Shown here: piece by piece, positions 1 through 9,759 of the stretch
Numbering within the stretch: position 1 is the stretch's first letter
Layout of the letters: each line of letters starts with the position of its first letter
Assembly (NCBI GenBank): GCA_938007935.1
Contig: CALLMD010000011.1
Coordinates: 1-64,000 of the forward strand
Origin: an uncultured Hellea sp.
GTDB taxonomy: Bacteria; Pseudomonadota; Alphaproteobacteria; Caulobacterales; Maricaulaceae
Direction of reading: 5' to 3'
DNA length: 64,000 bases
Notes under the pieces: generated by a model
Told to the model about the DNA's origin: nothing
The model's database searches: none
Seen by the model: the letters and a program-made list of their open reading frames with translations, nothing else
Position numbers and translations under genes: made by a program

Positions 1-105
1 TCAGCAGGGTCAGCAGGGTCAGCAGGGTCAGCAGGGTCAGCAGGGTCAGCAGGGTCAGCAGGGTCAGCAGGGTCAGCAGGGTCAGCAGGGTCAGCAGGGT
101 CAGCA
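1..105. repeat. Tandem 9-bp minisatellite (TCAGCAGGG x 11)
   Basis: Eleven perfect copies of TCAGCAGGG occupy positions 1-99, followed by a partial TCAGCA. In the coding frame each unit gives Gln-Gln-Gly. The window opens inside the array, so its true length is unknown. Perfect identity of the units suggests recent expansion by slippage or active homogenisation; a collapsed or expanded assembly is also possible. Confidence 0.95.
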
Positions 106-391
106 AAACAATGCCTCAGACCAAGGTCAACAACAAAATCAATCGCAATCTCAGTCAGATGCGCAGGCGGCAGCTAATGCTCAAGCTCAAGCTCAGGCCC
201 AAGCCCAAGCTCAAGCCAGAGACGCGGCACACGCACAATCACATGCGCAAGACCATAGCCAGTCTCAACAATCCACGCGTACGCCAGAAGCGATTAGCCC
301 TCTCGACCGCCTAAAACAGGCCCGTCAAAATCAAAGCAGCAGCAGCGGCTCACGCTCAAGCGCCTCGGATTTCTTGAAAAAGAAAGATTAA
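1..391 (+). CDS. C-terminal end of a Gln/Ala-rich low-complexity protein (5' end outside window)
   Basis: The open frame runs from position 2 to the TAA at 389-391 (129 codons plus stop). It begins with eleven Gln-Gln-Gly units from a 9-bp tandem repeat, continues into a Gln/Asn/Ser-rich and then Gln-Ala-rich stretch (about residues 35-75) and His/Gln-rich sequence, and ends in the basic tail DFLKKKD. I do not recognise the family. The composition predicts an intrinsically disordered tail, and the start and any folded domain lie outside the window. The reading frame offset by one, which opens with an ATG at 111, is a shadow: only this frame gives a uniform Q/A composition and a natural stop. 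The gene could be a DUF4167-like or other RNA-associated protein with a disordered tail, but nothing here proves it. Confidence 0.55.
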   Translation, partial: QQGQQGQQGQQGQQGQQGQQGQQGQQGQQGQQGQQNNASDQGQQQNQSQSQSDAQAAANAQAQAQAQAQAQARDAAHAQSHAQDHSQSQQSTRTPEAISPLDRLKQARQNQSSSSGSRSSASDFLKKKD

Positions 392-419
392 GCGAAGACA
401 AATATTGATAAGTGCGAGC

Positions 420-448
420 GGCTTAGTTTGGGCGATTTTAAGACACTC
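420..448 (-). repeat. 29-nt dispersed motif, copy 1
   Basis: Read on the minus strand, this stretch matches 15511-15539 (+) at 27 of 29 positions; the shared core is GTCTTAAAATCGCC followed by AAACTAAGCC. Here it lies between the stops of two convergent genes; the second copy lies upstream of structured element B. It has no obvious internal palindrome. Function unknown; it could be a protein-binding site or a relic of a longer repeat. Confidence 0.6.
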
Positions 449-520
449 AGTTTCGGCTTCTATGGTCGAATACAAAGCCGTTCCGACCAAGGTCATAATT
501 TTACAGATTTCAACATCCGC

Positions 521-1357
521 CTATTGGTGAAATTCTTTAATTAAGTCTTCGAGTTCACTTTTATCATAACTTTGATTCAGACCAAAAGGATCATAGGAAG
601 ACTCGAAGCGGTTGTTGCGATAAACGCAATATGGGCCAAATAAAGTCTCAATGTCGTAGCCATGAACTTTCTCCCGGTACTGTTTCACATAGCTAGAGGT
701 GAAAAATAAGCATTCCCTGCCGTGATCATCTAAACCGAACTTTGCGTTTTTGGATAAGGCAATGAAATCTTTCACAGTACCTTCCAATGAGAACGCCCTT
801 TTCCCGCCCTCAGCTACGTTATATTTAAGACTCTGAAGTTTCTCAGCACGTGTCTGATCCAAACCCCAGCTCGTCATGTCAATCGCGAGATTGTCCCTCA
901 AAGTATTTCTGACATCCTCTTTTTGCTCTTCATTCTCCCCCATGACATCCGTGTTATGAAAAACATTAAAGTAATCTAATTGACTACGTAGGTATGCGAA
1001 GGCGTCTGCGCGTCCCATATCCTCTAGCTGTTTTATGAGCTCTGCTGAGCTTTCCTGTGAGGATTTAACTATCGCATCTACTTTTTCCGACATAGGTTTC
1101 ATGTCAACTTTTGCCACCCATAACGCTATTTTCATTTCATCCGATATTTCGCCATATTCCGAGGTGTCAAAATCGTTAAAACTTAACGGCGTGTCAGGCT
1201 CTTTCCCTGTGTCAGTGATAGCTGGCTTAATGTCGGGAACAGGAAACGTATCATTATCAGTCTCAAATGTGCTTTCGGGCGAACGTGTGTGAAAACCCGC
1301 CAGAGCAAGCAATATAGCCGTCAGGCCGACAGCTAAAAAAACCCCTTTCCGTTTCAT
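521..1357 (-). CDS. Exported or membrane-anchored protein of unknown function
   Basis: 278 residues. The N-terminus (MKRKGVFLAVGLTAILLALAG) is a basic n-region plus a hydrophobic segment at about residues 5-21, so the protein is probably exported or anchored in the inner membrane. The next ~60 residues are acidic and Pro/Thr-rich, consistent with a periplasmic linker, followed by a mostly helical charged region. The layout (anchor, linker, helical domain) recalls lipase foldases (LipB/LifO), but I see no convincing signature and no lipase gene beside it. It is transcribed alone, divergent from structured element A, and its downstream end converges on the Gln-rich gene. Confidence 0.6.
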   Translation of the reverse strand: MKRKGVFLAVGLTAILLALAGFHTRSPESTFETDNDTFPVPDIKPAITDTGKEPDTPLSFNDFDTSEYGEISDEMKIALWVAKVDMKPMSEKVDAIVKSSQESSAELIKQLEDMGRADAFAYLRSQLDYFNVFHNTDVMGENEEQKEDVRNTLRDNLAIDMTSWGLDQTRAEKLQSLKYNVAEGGKRAFSLEGTVKDFIALSKNAKFGLDDHGRECLFFTSSYVKQYREKVHGYDIETLFGPYCVYRNNRFESSYDPFGLNQSYDKSELEDLIKEFHQ

Positions 1358-1716
1358 AAACCTACCTTCTGCAGCTTTGTCACACGCTAACTGCCCTTTT
1401 CCCGATAAGATGCTAGTCTAGTAGCATGAAAACCGCAATCTATTCCCACCTACCGTTCGTTTACCAAACATTACCAGCAGCCGTTGTTGGGCGTTTATGG
1501 ACGCTTAGAGATTAATCCTCACTTATCAAAATATATTCCCCTGTTTTTTCAAGAGCTTATAAAATAATCGGTCATTTCAATCCTCGCCTCTCAATCCTGA
1601 TGTAATCTGACATCATTGAAGTTCAGAGACAGGCTCTGTTCATAACAAGAGGAGAGCAAGAATTTGGCTTTGATATTGAGGTAGTTTAGATGAATAAGGC
1701 TCCGCCTTATACTTCA

Positions 1717-1780
1717 AACTATTTTGCGGACGGTCATTTGATTCACTGGATCAAATGATTTGCCCGCCCTCAAAATAGTT
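1717..1780 (+). other. Large nested hairpin just upstream of structured element A
   Basis: AACTATTTTG (1717-1726) pairs perfectly with CAAAATAGTT (1771-1780). Inside it TCATTTGAT pairs with ATCAAATGA around a 7-nt loop. The hairpin ends 12 nt before element A. Copies B and C lack it, so it is either specific to copy A (an attenuator or terminator-like stem) or an inserted palindromic element. A shorter hairpin (AAGGC/GCCTT) lies at about 1696-1709. Confidence 0.6.
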
Positions 1781-1792
1781 CCCCGCATCACA

Positions 1793-2096
1793 GGACAGGT
1801 AAGACGTTGCTTACTGGATTTGGGGACGATGAGATTGAGCACTGTGTAACTGTATTGGTTGCGATTATTGTGAGATGCAATGAACGCAGCAAATACATAT
1901 AACGCGCACAGTTGTGCCGGATCTTTGTGAGGTGATAGGCCCAAGCTGTGCCGTCAGGTGACGACAGTCATCGTACCGCGGTAACTCAGCGATTAAGAGG
2001 CCCTCATTCAAAAATCATCGCCGCGTGGTGGGTAACTGCGTAAAACAAACTAAACATTTCGGTATCCGTCGCGGATACCTGCCACGCGGACAGTCC
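1793..2096 (+). ncRNA. Structured RNA element, copy A of a three-member family
   Basis: A 304-nt element homologous to 15853-16166 (+) and 25646-25957 (-). It is the most diverged copy yet keeps the same fold: GTAAG/CTTAC hairpin (1799-1803/1810-1814); long-range helix TGAG..GGCC (1928-1941) with GGCC-CTCA (1999-2006); an 8-bp helix CCGCGTGG (2021-2028) with CCACGCGG (2082-2089); and a perfect hairpin GGTATCC/GGATACC (2061-2079). Several paired bases differ from copies B and C in a compensating way. Conserved single-stranded blocks include GTGCCGG, TCTTTGT, AAAAATCA, CGCCGC and GTAAAACA. The 1358-2195 gap otherwise holds a 16-nt motif GAGATTAATCCTCACT (1508-1523), shared exactly with copy B upstream DNA, and the nested hairpin. 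Function unknown; no known RNA class recognised. Confidence 0.7.
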
Positions 2097-2195
2097 TTTT
2101 AATGATTGTCATCAATTCCTGCTGCCACGCGATGGGCAGCTAGCGGTGACGCATGGCTTTTTCACAATCACATTTCCAACTTAAGAAAGACATAT

Positions 2196-2474
2196 ATGCC
2201 CCGTGACCCAAAAATATCACCTGCCCCCCTATCCGTCCAAGACGAACTCACCGCAACGAAGCTTGCCATAGAGAAAGCGCGGCTGGCCAAGCTGGAAGGC
2301 GAGCAACCGCAAAGCAAGCCGCAATATACGCGCTATGAAGATATGCCCCCGCCCTCACCCGAAGAGCGCGCAAGAATGGAAGCCGAAATACTCGCCATAT
2401 TTGACCGCATCAAAGCCGAAGAAGAAGCCGCGAAGAAAGCGTGGTATTTATCGATGGTTGATTTTGCGCCGTGA
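2196..2474 (+). CDS. Small hypothetical protein, charged and Pro-rich
   Basis: 92 residues from the ATG at 2196, chosen because AAGAAAGA lies about 6 nt upstream; the in-frame ATG at 2106 falls immediately after structured element A and has no ribosome site. The protein has a Pro-rich start (MPRDPKISPAPLS), a Lys/Glu/Gln-rich middle, the block MPPPSPEERARMEAEILAIF and a helical end. No domain recognised. It follows element A on the same strand and may be cotranscribed with it or separated by a hairpin (GCTGCC/GGGCAGC, 2121-2140). Confidence 0.5.
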   Translation: MPRDPKISPAPLSVQDELTATKLAIEKARLAKLEGEQPQSKPQYTRYEDMPPPSPEERARMEAEILAIFDRIKAEEEAAKKAWYLSMVDFAP

Positions 2475-2524
2475 GTTTTGGGTCAGTTTCACGCCATTAG
2501 GCGTATTGGCGGTGTAAGCTGTGA

Positions 2525-3004
2525 TCATGGCTGGTTTATCGACTTATCTTTGAGAGCCGCCTCTCTATAGGAGTTTACTGTCTCTAAAACTCTAGACCGC
2601 TTTGCGAAAAAATGAAGAGGTACTAAATATGTTTCGTTACAATATTGACCAAATGCAATAAAATGAATGTTCGTAAATTTTGGCCAACCCGGCATATTTG
2701 AAATTTTCAAATCGCCTTTTACTTCGGACCATTTGTAAAACCGTGTTCGCGGAAACATCTTCACTTTAACCCCATCAGCACTCAAGGTCGACATTGGCGG
2801 GTTAAATACCATAGCCAGAAAAAAGAGACCCACAGGTACAATGATAAAATGAAGTAAGATTATACATATCAAGGCCACTAAACTTCTACCGTTTTCAACA
2901 TAGCCTTGAATTAATGCATAGGAGAGAAGCCACATGACAATAACACCCAGTATTGATGCGATTGGCGAAAATGGATCCCTAAACTTTATAACGTCAGTAT
3001 ACAT
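2525..3004 (-). CDS. Small membrane protein of unknown function, last gene of the thiC operon
   Basis: 159 residues with two hydrophobic segments near the N-terminus (about residues 14-34 and 42-68) and then a soluble beta-rich region, the arrangement seen in PH-domain-like or DUF-type two-TM proteins. It starts 5 nt after the thiC stop, so it is very probably cotranscribed with thiC under the TPP riboswitch at 7383-7470. No family recognised; a role in thiamine metabolism is suggested only by position. Confidence 0.6.
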   Translation of the reverse strand: MYTDVIKFRDPFSPIASILGVIVMWLLSYALIQGYVENGRSLVALICIILLHFIIVPVGLFFLAMVFNPPMSTLSADGVKVKMFPRTRFYKWSEVKGDLKISNMPGWPKFTNIHFIAFGQYCNETYLVPLHFFAKRSRVLETVNSYREAALKDKSINQP

Positions 3005-3009
3005 AGCTT

Positions 3010-5505
<2,496 letters not shown>

Positions 5506-5509
<4 letters not shown>

Positions 5510-5877
5510 GTCTCATCTCCATAAGGCAGACGAATGGCGAGAATTACGCCGAGGATTGAGATTAAAAAGAAGACGCCCAAAAAGGCGGTTAGGAAGGTGG
5601 GATTAAGATTGCCTGAATTAATAGGGTCTTCAGCTAGAAGCTTAGAAAAGAAGCTCCCATAAATGCCCCCCGCAGCTGCGCCCCAAGATGCGGCAAAAAA
5701 GGCCCGCCTTGGAGGTGTATCTTTTGTAAACCAGAGCGCCGAAAAAATGAGGGCCAAACCAAGGAAAGTATCATCAAGCACGAACATGATATGTCGCCCA
5801 TCGCCCACAGAGCGATAAACCTCACCCAACATATTGAGCAGGCCTAAGGCTATGGTAAAATATCGAAAGGCTTTCAT
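5506..5877 (-). CDS. Four-helix integral membrane protein of unknown function
   Basis: 123 residues from the ATG at 5877, which shares a base with the TGA of the upstream gene (TGATG); a GTG at 5880 is an alternative start. Hydrophobic segments lie at about residues 4-18, 32-47, 62-76 and 94-115, so the protein is probably a four-pass inner-membrane protein. No transporter signature is recognised. It is coupled by overlap to the genes on both sides, and so belongs to the TPP-riboswitch operon; a role in uptake or membrane handling of a thiamine precursor is possible but unproven. Confidence 0.6.
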
Positions 5878-7376
5878 CACTCCCCAAGCTCCCGCGTTTC
5901 GCCGCTCTCGGAAAAATAATCTTGCCCGCTATTTTTCAAATCATCTGGTATTTCAAGCGGAACGTGAATGCCAATGGACTTTGCGACATTCATCTCGTTT
6001 TCAAGGATGTAACGCCCCGCCGCAGATGTCAGGAACCAGTATGGCGGAAAGGCTGTGTCTGTGCGTTTGGCTTCCCAATGTGTTTTATGGGGGATGAAGT
6101 GTTGGCGGCGCGGATCGGCATCGCCCATATGGATGACGGTTACGCCGTCATCAAGCGTGACACGGTAAACCATATTCTGGACCGCGGCGCGCTTGGGCGC
6201 TGGCCAACCTGCATGGGGAATACGAACAGCGCTCGCTTTGATATCTCCGATTGTAATGTCTTTAGCCGCGTCGCCCGCTTCCATATCAATTATGGTCATA
6301 CGGCTTTGCAGCGTTTCATCCCAGCTCTTGTCTGCTTGCATCATCTCAAGCGCTTGTTTTGGCGCAACAAGGCGCACATCTGGATTGCTTGTCAAATAGG
6401 CAATCATCTTGGCCGATGAAAAATGGTCGCGGTGGGCGTGACTGATAAACACAGCATCAACGCCTGCATACTCGCCCTGCCCTGACATCATCTTGGCCGT
6501 ATCCGCAAATGATGGTTCGGGATAAACCCCAAAGCCAGAGAGCGGCAAGGGGTCAAACATAATTTTGGAATCGCCATGGGTAATCAGCACAGCTTCATTG
6601 GCGATATATTGCGCGTGCGACTGAGTTTGACCTTTGGGTTTCACAACGCCAATAATCGGACCCATTTGCGCGCCAAAATCATTACGCCCCAGCTCAGCCG
6701 AATAGACCCGCGAGATAACGCCGTCCAGATAAAGCGCGTTAGGCGTTTTAAGCTGATCTTTAAACAAGCTTGCAAAGTCATAAAAATTTACGGGCGTGTC
6801 GGATTTCACAAAAACGATCTCGCCGGTCTTAGTCTGGCCCACGCCGTTTCGGATTTTCTTCGACGCTGAACCTTTATTAAATTTTGGATGCAGCTTGCCA
6901 TTAATGACCAACATCGGACCCGATTGTGTCGCATTATCTGGAAAGACGCTTTTTTGCGTAAAGGCTTTGGTTTCGCTAACGCCGAACTGACCTTGATGAT
7001 TGTAAAAAACGCCATTAGGTAAAAGTCCAAAATTACCTGAGCTGGCTTTGGTCTGAATTTTGGCAATGGTTTCACCATCTTGACGGTACAGACCAACCGG
7101 CGCGCGGTCTTTGTGATACATACCGCCATTCATGGCGAAGATCAGCTGTTCTCCTGATTTAGCGAGCTGAGCGTTTACGGCTTCAAAGCTGCCTAAGATG
7201 TCGCCGTCTTCATCGCGTAAAAACTGGCGTATATCATCATGACTGGGATCAAATTTACAGATCGTATAATCTGTCTCAACATAACGCGATGTCTGACAAG
7301 ATGGGGCGTCATGCGCGAGTGCCGCGCTTGCAAAGCCCGTTATGGTAGCCCCAATAATGACAGCCTTTAATTTCAT
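5877..7376 (-). CDS. Exported phosphodiester glycosidase / metallo-beta-lactamase fusion, first gene of the TPP operon
   Basis: 499 residues from the ATG at 7376, which directly follows the TPP riboswitch; an upstream in-frame start at 7415 lies inside the riboswitch and is rejected. The N-terminus MKLKAVIIGATITGFASAALA is a signal peptide. Residues about 20-250 match the NAGPA/phosphodiester glycosidase fold (AMNGGMYH, NFGLLPNGVF, SGPMLVINGKLHP, ALYLDGVISRVY). Residues about 255-490 form an UlaG-like metallo-beta-lactamase domain with the metal motif SHAHRDHF and later metal ligands in HAGW and HMGDAD. Both halves look intact, so this is probably a genuine bifunctional periplasmic hydrolase. 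The riboswitch suggests it releases a thiamine-related compound, but the substrate cannot be read from sequence. Confidence 0.8.
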   Translation of the reverse strand: MKLKAVIIGATITGFASAALAHDAPSCQTSRYVETDYTICKFDPSHDDIRQFLRDEDGDILGSFEAVNAQLAKSGEQLIFAMNGGMYHKDRAPVGLYRQDGETIAKIQTKASSGNFGLLPNGVFYNHQGQFGVSETKAFTQKSVFPDNATQSGPMLVINGKLHPKFNKGSASKKIRNGVGQTKTGEIVFVKSDTPVNFYDFASLFKDQLKTPNALYLDGVISRVYSAELGRNDFGAQMGPIIGVVKPKGQTQSHAQYIANEAVLITHGDSKIMFDPLPLSGFGVYPEPSFADTAKMMSGQGEYAGVDAVFISHAHRDHFSSAKMIAYLTSNPDVRLVAPKQALEMMQADKSWDETLQSRMTIIDMEAGDAAKDITIGDIKASAVRIPHAGWPAPKRAAVQNMVYRVTLDDGVTVIHMGDADPRRQHFIPHKTHWEAKRTDTAFPPYWFLTSAAGRYILENEMNVAKSIGIHVPLEIPDDLKNSGQDYFSESGETRELGE

Positions 7377-7382
7377 GTCCGT

Positions 7383-7470
7383 CCTTTGCGCCGGTATTAA
7401 CCGGATCAAGTTCAAAGGGTGCGTCTCAATCTTTGATTTGATATAACAAATTAAAGATGCCCCTCGGCAG
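7383..7470 (-). promoter_or_regulatory. TPP riboswitch (THI element)
   Basis: Read on the minus strand this leader carries the THI-box landmarks: the GAGGGGCA block, a P3 stem (ATCTTT/AAAGAT) ending in TTGAGACGCACCC, then TTTGAACTTGATC and CGGTTAATACCGG, and a final GCAAAGGA. The last bases run into the AAGGACGG Shine-Dalgarno sequence, 3 nt before the ATG at 7376. Ligand binding should therefore block translation initiation of the first gene and, by coupling, the operon down to thiC. Confidence 0.93.
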
Positions 7471-7643
7471 ATGGGTTATGGGCCATAGCAACAAGACGGG
7501 CAAGTCTAAGCCGTAAAATTTTACAGCATCATTTTTATCAAAATTTACGAAACATTAGCCTCGTCGTTTAGCCTTATTTTAAATATCTCTGCGTAGGGAT
7601 ACAGATATTGTGGGACTTAAGATTATTAAAACTGGGCTCCACA

Positions 7644-8060
7644 ATGGTTTCACAAATGATATTTTCAGGCTTCCGTAAAAAAGAAAATGCTGAAATCGAT
7701 GTTTCTGACGCTAGGCTTGCCTGCGAAACTTGTGCATCGCATGGTTTAACCGGTGTTTCTCTCTTTAATGAAGGTGTTTTTCTAACGATATTGGAAGGCA
7801 CAAAAGAAGAAACCAAAGCAATTTTTGAAGCCTATAAAAAAGATACGCGCGTTACGGGCGTGCATCTTATTATCGAAAACGCAAAAGATGAACGCGAATT
7901 TTCTGATTTCCGCATTGGGTTTAGCCACGTAGATTTCTCTGAAACTGTCCCCAAGGCGTTTAAACTGAATGGTGAAAGTTACAAAAAGGCCTTACCTAAA
8001 AACCCGTCTAGTGAATTAGAAATTATGACAAAAACCTTTGCACGGGTTAACGCGCTTTAG
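7644..8060 (+). CDS. BLUF-fold protein lacking the usual flavin-photocycle residues
   Basis: 138 residues from the ATG at 7644; no good ribosome site is visible, so the start is uncertain. The pattern of a BLUF domain is clear: N-terminal strand MIFSGF, helix with HGLTGVSLF, EGVFLTILEG, then a helix, KDTRVTGVHL and the REFSDFRIGF end. In photoactive BLUF proteins a Tyr sits in the first strand and a Gln precedes the LEG turn. Here these positions are Phe (MIF) and Thr (FLTILEG), and the usual Asn is also not evident. The protein may bind another ligand or act as a light-insensitive partner. It is divergent from the TPP operon. Confidence 0.75.
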   Translation: MVSQMIFSGFRKKENAEIDVSDARLACETCASHGLTGVSLFNEGVFLTILEGTKEETKAIFEAYKKDTRVTGVHLIIENAKDEREFSDFRIGFSHVDFSETVPKAFKLNGESYKKALPKNPSSELEIMTKTFARVNAL

Positions 8061-8089
8061 GGACGTAAGGACTGTATCTTATACATAAA

Positions 8090-8120
8090 AAGCTGACGAA
8101 GTTTCCTTCGCCAGCCTTTC
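8090..8120 (-). terminator. Rho-independent terminator of aceBA
   Basis: GCTGACGAAG and CTTCGCCAGC form a 10-bp stem with one mismatch and a TTTC loop. On the minus strand the stem is followed by CTTTTTATG, which suits termination of the aceB-aceA transcript; the plus-strand tail is weaker, but the stem could also stop the BLUF gene. Confidence 0.75.
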
Positions 8121-8160
8121 ATACTCCACCTAATTGGGGGAAGGTTTGGAGTTATTTCGC

Positions 8161-9759
8161 CTAGGCGGCATTTTCAAATTGATTCATTGTGTTGTGCTCA
8201 CCGCCCGCTTTAAGCGCGCGTTCGCCGCCTGTCATCTCTTTAAAGTCATCGCCGAGATTTGACCCAACTTCGTGCTGGTGTTTCACCGCAGAGACATTCG
8301 TGCGAATTTCTTCGCGTTGAATGTTTTTGACGTAAGCTAGCATTTTCTGATCTCCGAAATAGCCTTCAGACAAATCATTCATAACCTTGGCGGTGCCGTG
8401 GAAAGTTGGTAGCGTAATCAAGTTGTGGAACACGCCAGCTTCGCGGGCAATATCGGTTTGGAAAGCTTGAAGACGCGCATCCGCTTCGAGGCCAAGTTTG
8501 TCTTCATCATATGCCGCTGACATAAGCTGCGTATTATCAGGATAATCACCCGCAGAAATTTTACCGCTTTCAATCCAGTCTTCGCGTACTTGCTTACGCA
8601 GGTTAAGCGTCCAGTTAAAGCTGGGGCTGTTATTATAAGTCAGCTTGGCGTGCGGCGCTTTCTCACGCACACGGGCCACCATGGAAGCGATTTGAGCCAC
8701 ATTCGGCGTGGCTGTTTCAATCCAGAGGAGGTCAGCACCGCCATCATTTAAGGACGAAATACAATCTTCAACAACGCGGTCTTCGCCTGTGCCGTCTTTG
8801 AATTTATAAAGACCGTTTGGGAGGCGCACAGGCTTGCGAAGCTCGCCGTCAATATAAAGCGCAACATCACCTTCGGTTAGCGGATTCATGTCCGAGACAG
8901 CTTCGGTTTCGAGCCATTTGGTATATTCATAAGCCGCATCGCCGACTTCTTTGGAAACTGGGATTTTCTGCGTCAGGCCCGCACCGAGGGAATCGGTACG
9001 CGCGACGATAACGCCGTCATCAACACCAAGCTCTTCAAAGGCCATGCGGCAAGCGCGGAGCTTTTCAACGAAATCTTCGCGCGGCACCGTCACCTTACCA
9101 TCTTGGTGACCACATTGCTTGGCGTCCGAGACTTGGTTTTCAATTTGCAGACAACAGGCCCCCGCCTTGATCATTTCTTTGGCGAGCAAATACGTCGCGT
9201 GAACATTACCAAAGCCAGCATCAATATCCGCGATAATCGGACGGACATATGTTTCATGGGCGTCGATTTTCGCGATAATAGCATCTTTGTCTTTTTGATT
9301 AGTCGCTGCTTTTAGCTCAGCGAACAGATCATTAAGTTCGACTTCATCGGCTTGGCGCAGAGATGTGTAAATCTCTTGGATGAGATCAACTACAGAGGTC
9401 TTTTCATGCATAGACTGATCAGGTAGATGGCCAAAACGGTTGCGAAGGCCCGCAACCATCCAGCCTGAGAGATAGACATAAGAGCCATCCAGCGTACCTT
9501 TTTGACGCTTGATCGCGCGCATCATTTGCATGGCATGGAAACCAGACCAACAGCCGAGTGACTGTGTGAACTTGCTGCTATCATTATCATAGCGGGCCAT
9601 ATCGGCGCGCATGACAGTGGCCATAGCTTTGGCAATATCAAGATGGGTCTCGAATGTGTTTTGCGTTTTTAATTGCGCAAGATCTTCGAGATTAATCCCT
9701 GCGGGCGCCCCGTTCGGGTATCTTTTTTCAAGTGCTTTGAGTGTTTGTGAATAAGTCAT
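8161..9759 (-). CDS. aceA: Isocitrate lyase (long form)
   Basis: 532 residues, the size of the longer bacterial isocitrate lyases such as the Pseudomonas type rather than the ~430-residue E. coli type. It cleaves isocitrate to glyoxylate and succinate, bypassing the CO2-releasing steps of the TCA cycle during growth on acetate or fatty acids. The catalytic cysteine motif appears as KQCGHQDGK, the variant of this subfamily. Other conserved blocks are IADIDAGFGN and YNNSPSFNW. The start abuts the aceB stop directly, so the two genes form one transcript, ending at the terminator at 8090-8120. Confidence 0.97.
   Translation of the reverse strand: MTYSQTLKALEKRYPNGAPAGINLEDLAQLKTQNTFETHLDIAKAMATVMRADMARYDNDSSKFTQSLGCWSGFHAMQMMRAIKRQKGTLDGSYVYLSGWMVAGLRNRFGHLPDQSMHEKTSVVDLIQEIYTSLRQADEVELNDLFAELKAATNQKDKDAIIAKIDAHETYVRPIIADIDAGFGNVHATYLLAKEMIKAGACCLQIENQVSDAKQCGHQDGKVTVPREDFVEKLRACRMAFEELGVDDGVIVARTDSLGAGLTQKIPVSKEVGDAAYEYTKWLETEAVSDMNPLTEGDVALYIDGELRKPVRLPNGLYKFKDGTGEDRVVEDCISSLNDGGADLLWIETATPNVAQIASMVARVREKAPHAKLTYNNSPSFNWTLNLRKQVREDWIESGKISAGDYPDNTQLMSAAYDEDKLGLEADARLQAFQTDIAREAGVFHNLITLPTFHGTAKVMNDLSEGYFGDQKMLAYVKNIQREEIRTNVSAVKHQHEVGSNLGDDFKEMTGGERALKAGGEHNTMNQFENAA

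Noticed and set aside
1-105. CRISPR array
   Set aside because: The units are 9 bp, contiguous and without spacers, and lie in a coding frame.
111-314. 67-codon ATG frame near the left edge
   Set aside because: The neighbouring frame from position 2 gives a coherent Q/A-rich protein with a natural stop at 391; this frame is a shifted reading.
1714-1944. 76-codon frame on the minus strand over element A
   Set aside because: The region is conserved with B and C as RNA structure, not as protein; no matching frame in B or C.
1793-2096. Identity of the three elements as RNase P RNA, tmRNA, SRP RNA, 6S RNA, a group I/II intron or an IscB/TnpB omega-RNA
   Set aside because: None of the diagnostic cores is present (no GAGGAAAGUCC, no tag reading frame, no intron domain V, no adjacent nuclease gene). 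A relic of a mobile guide RNA cannot be excluded without a search.
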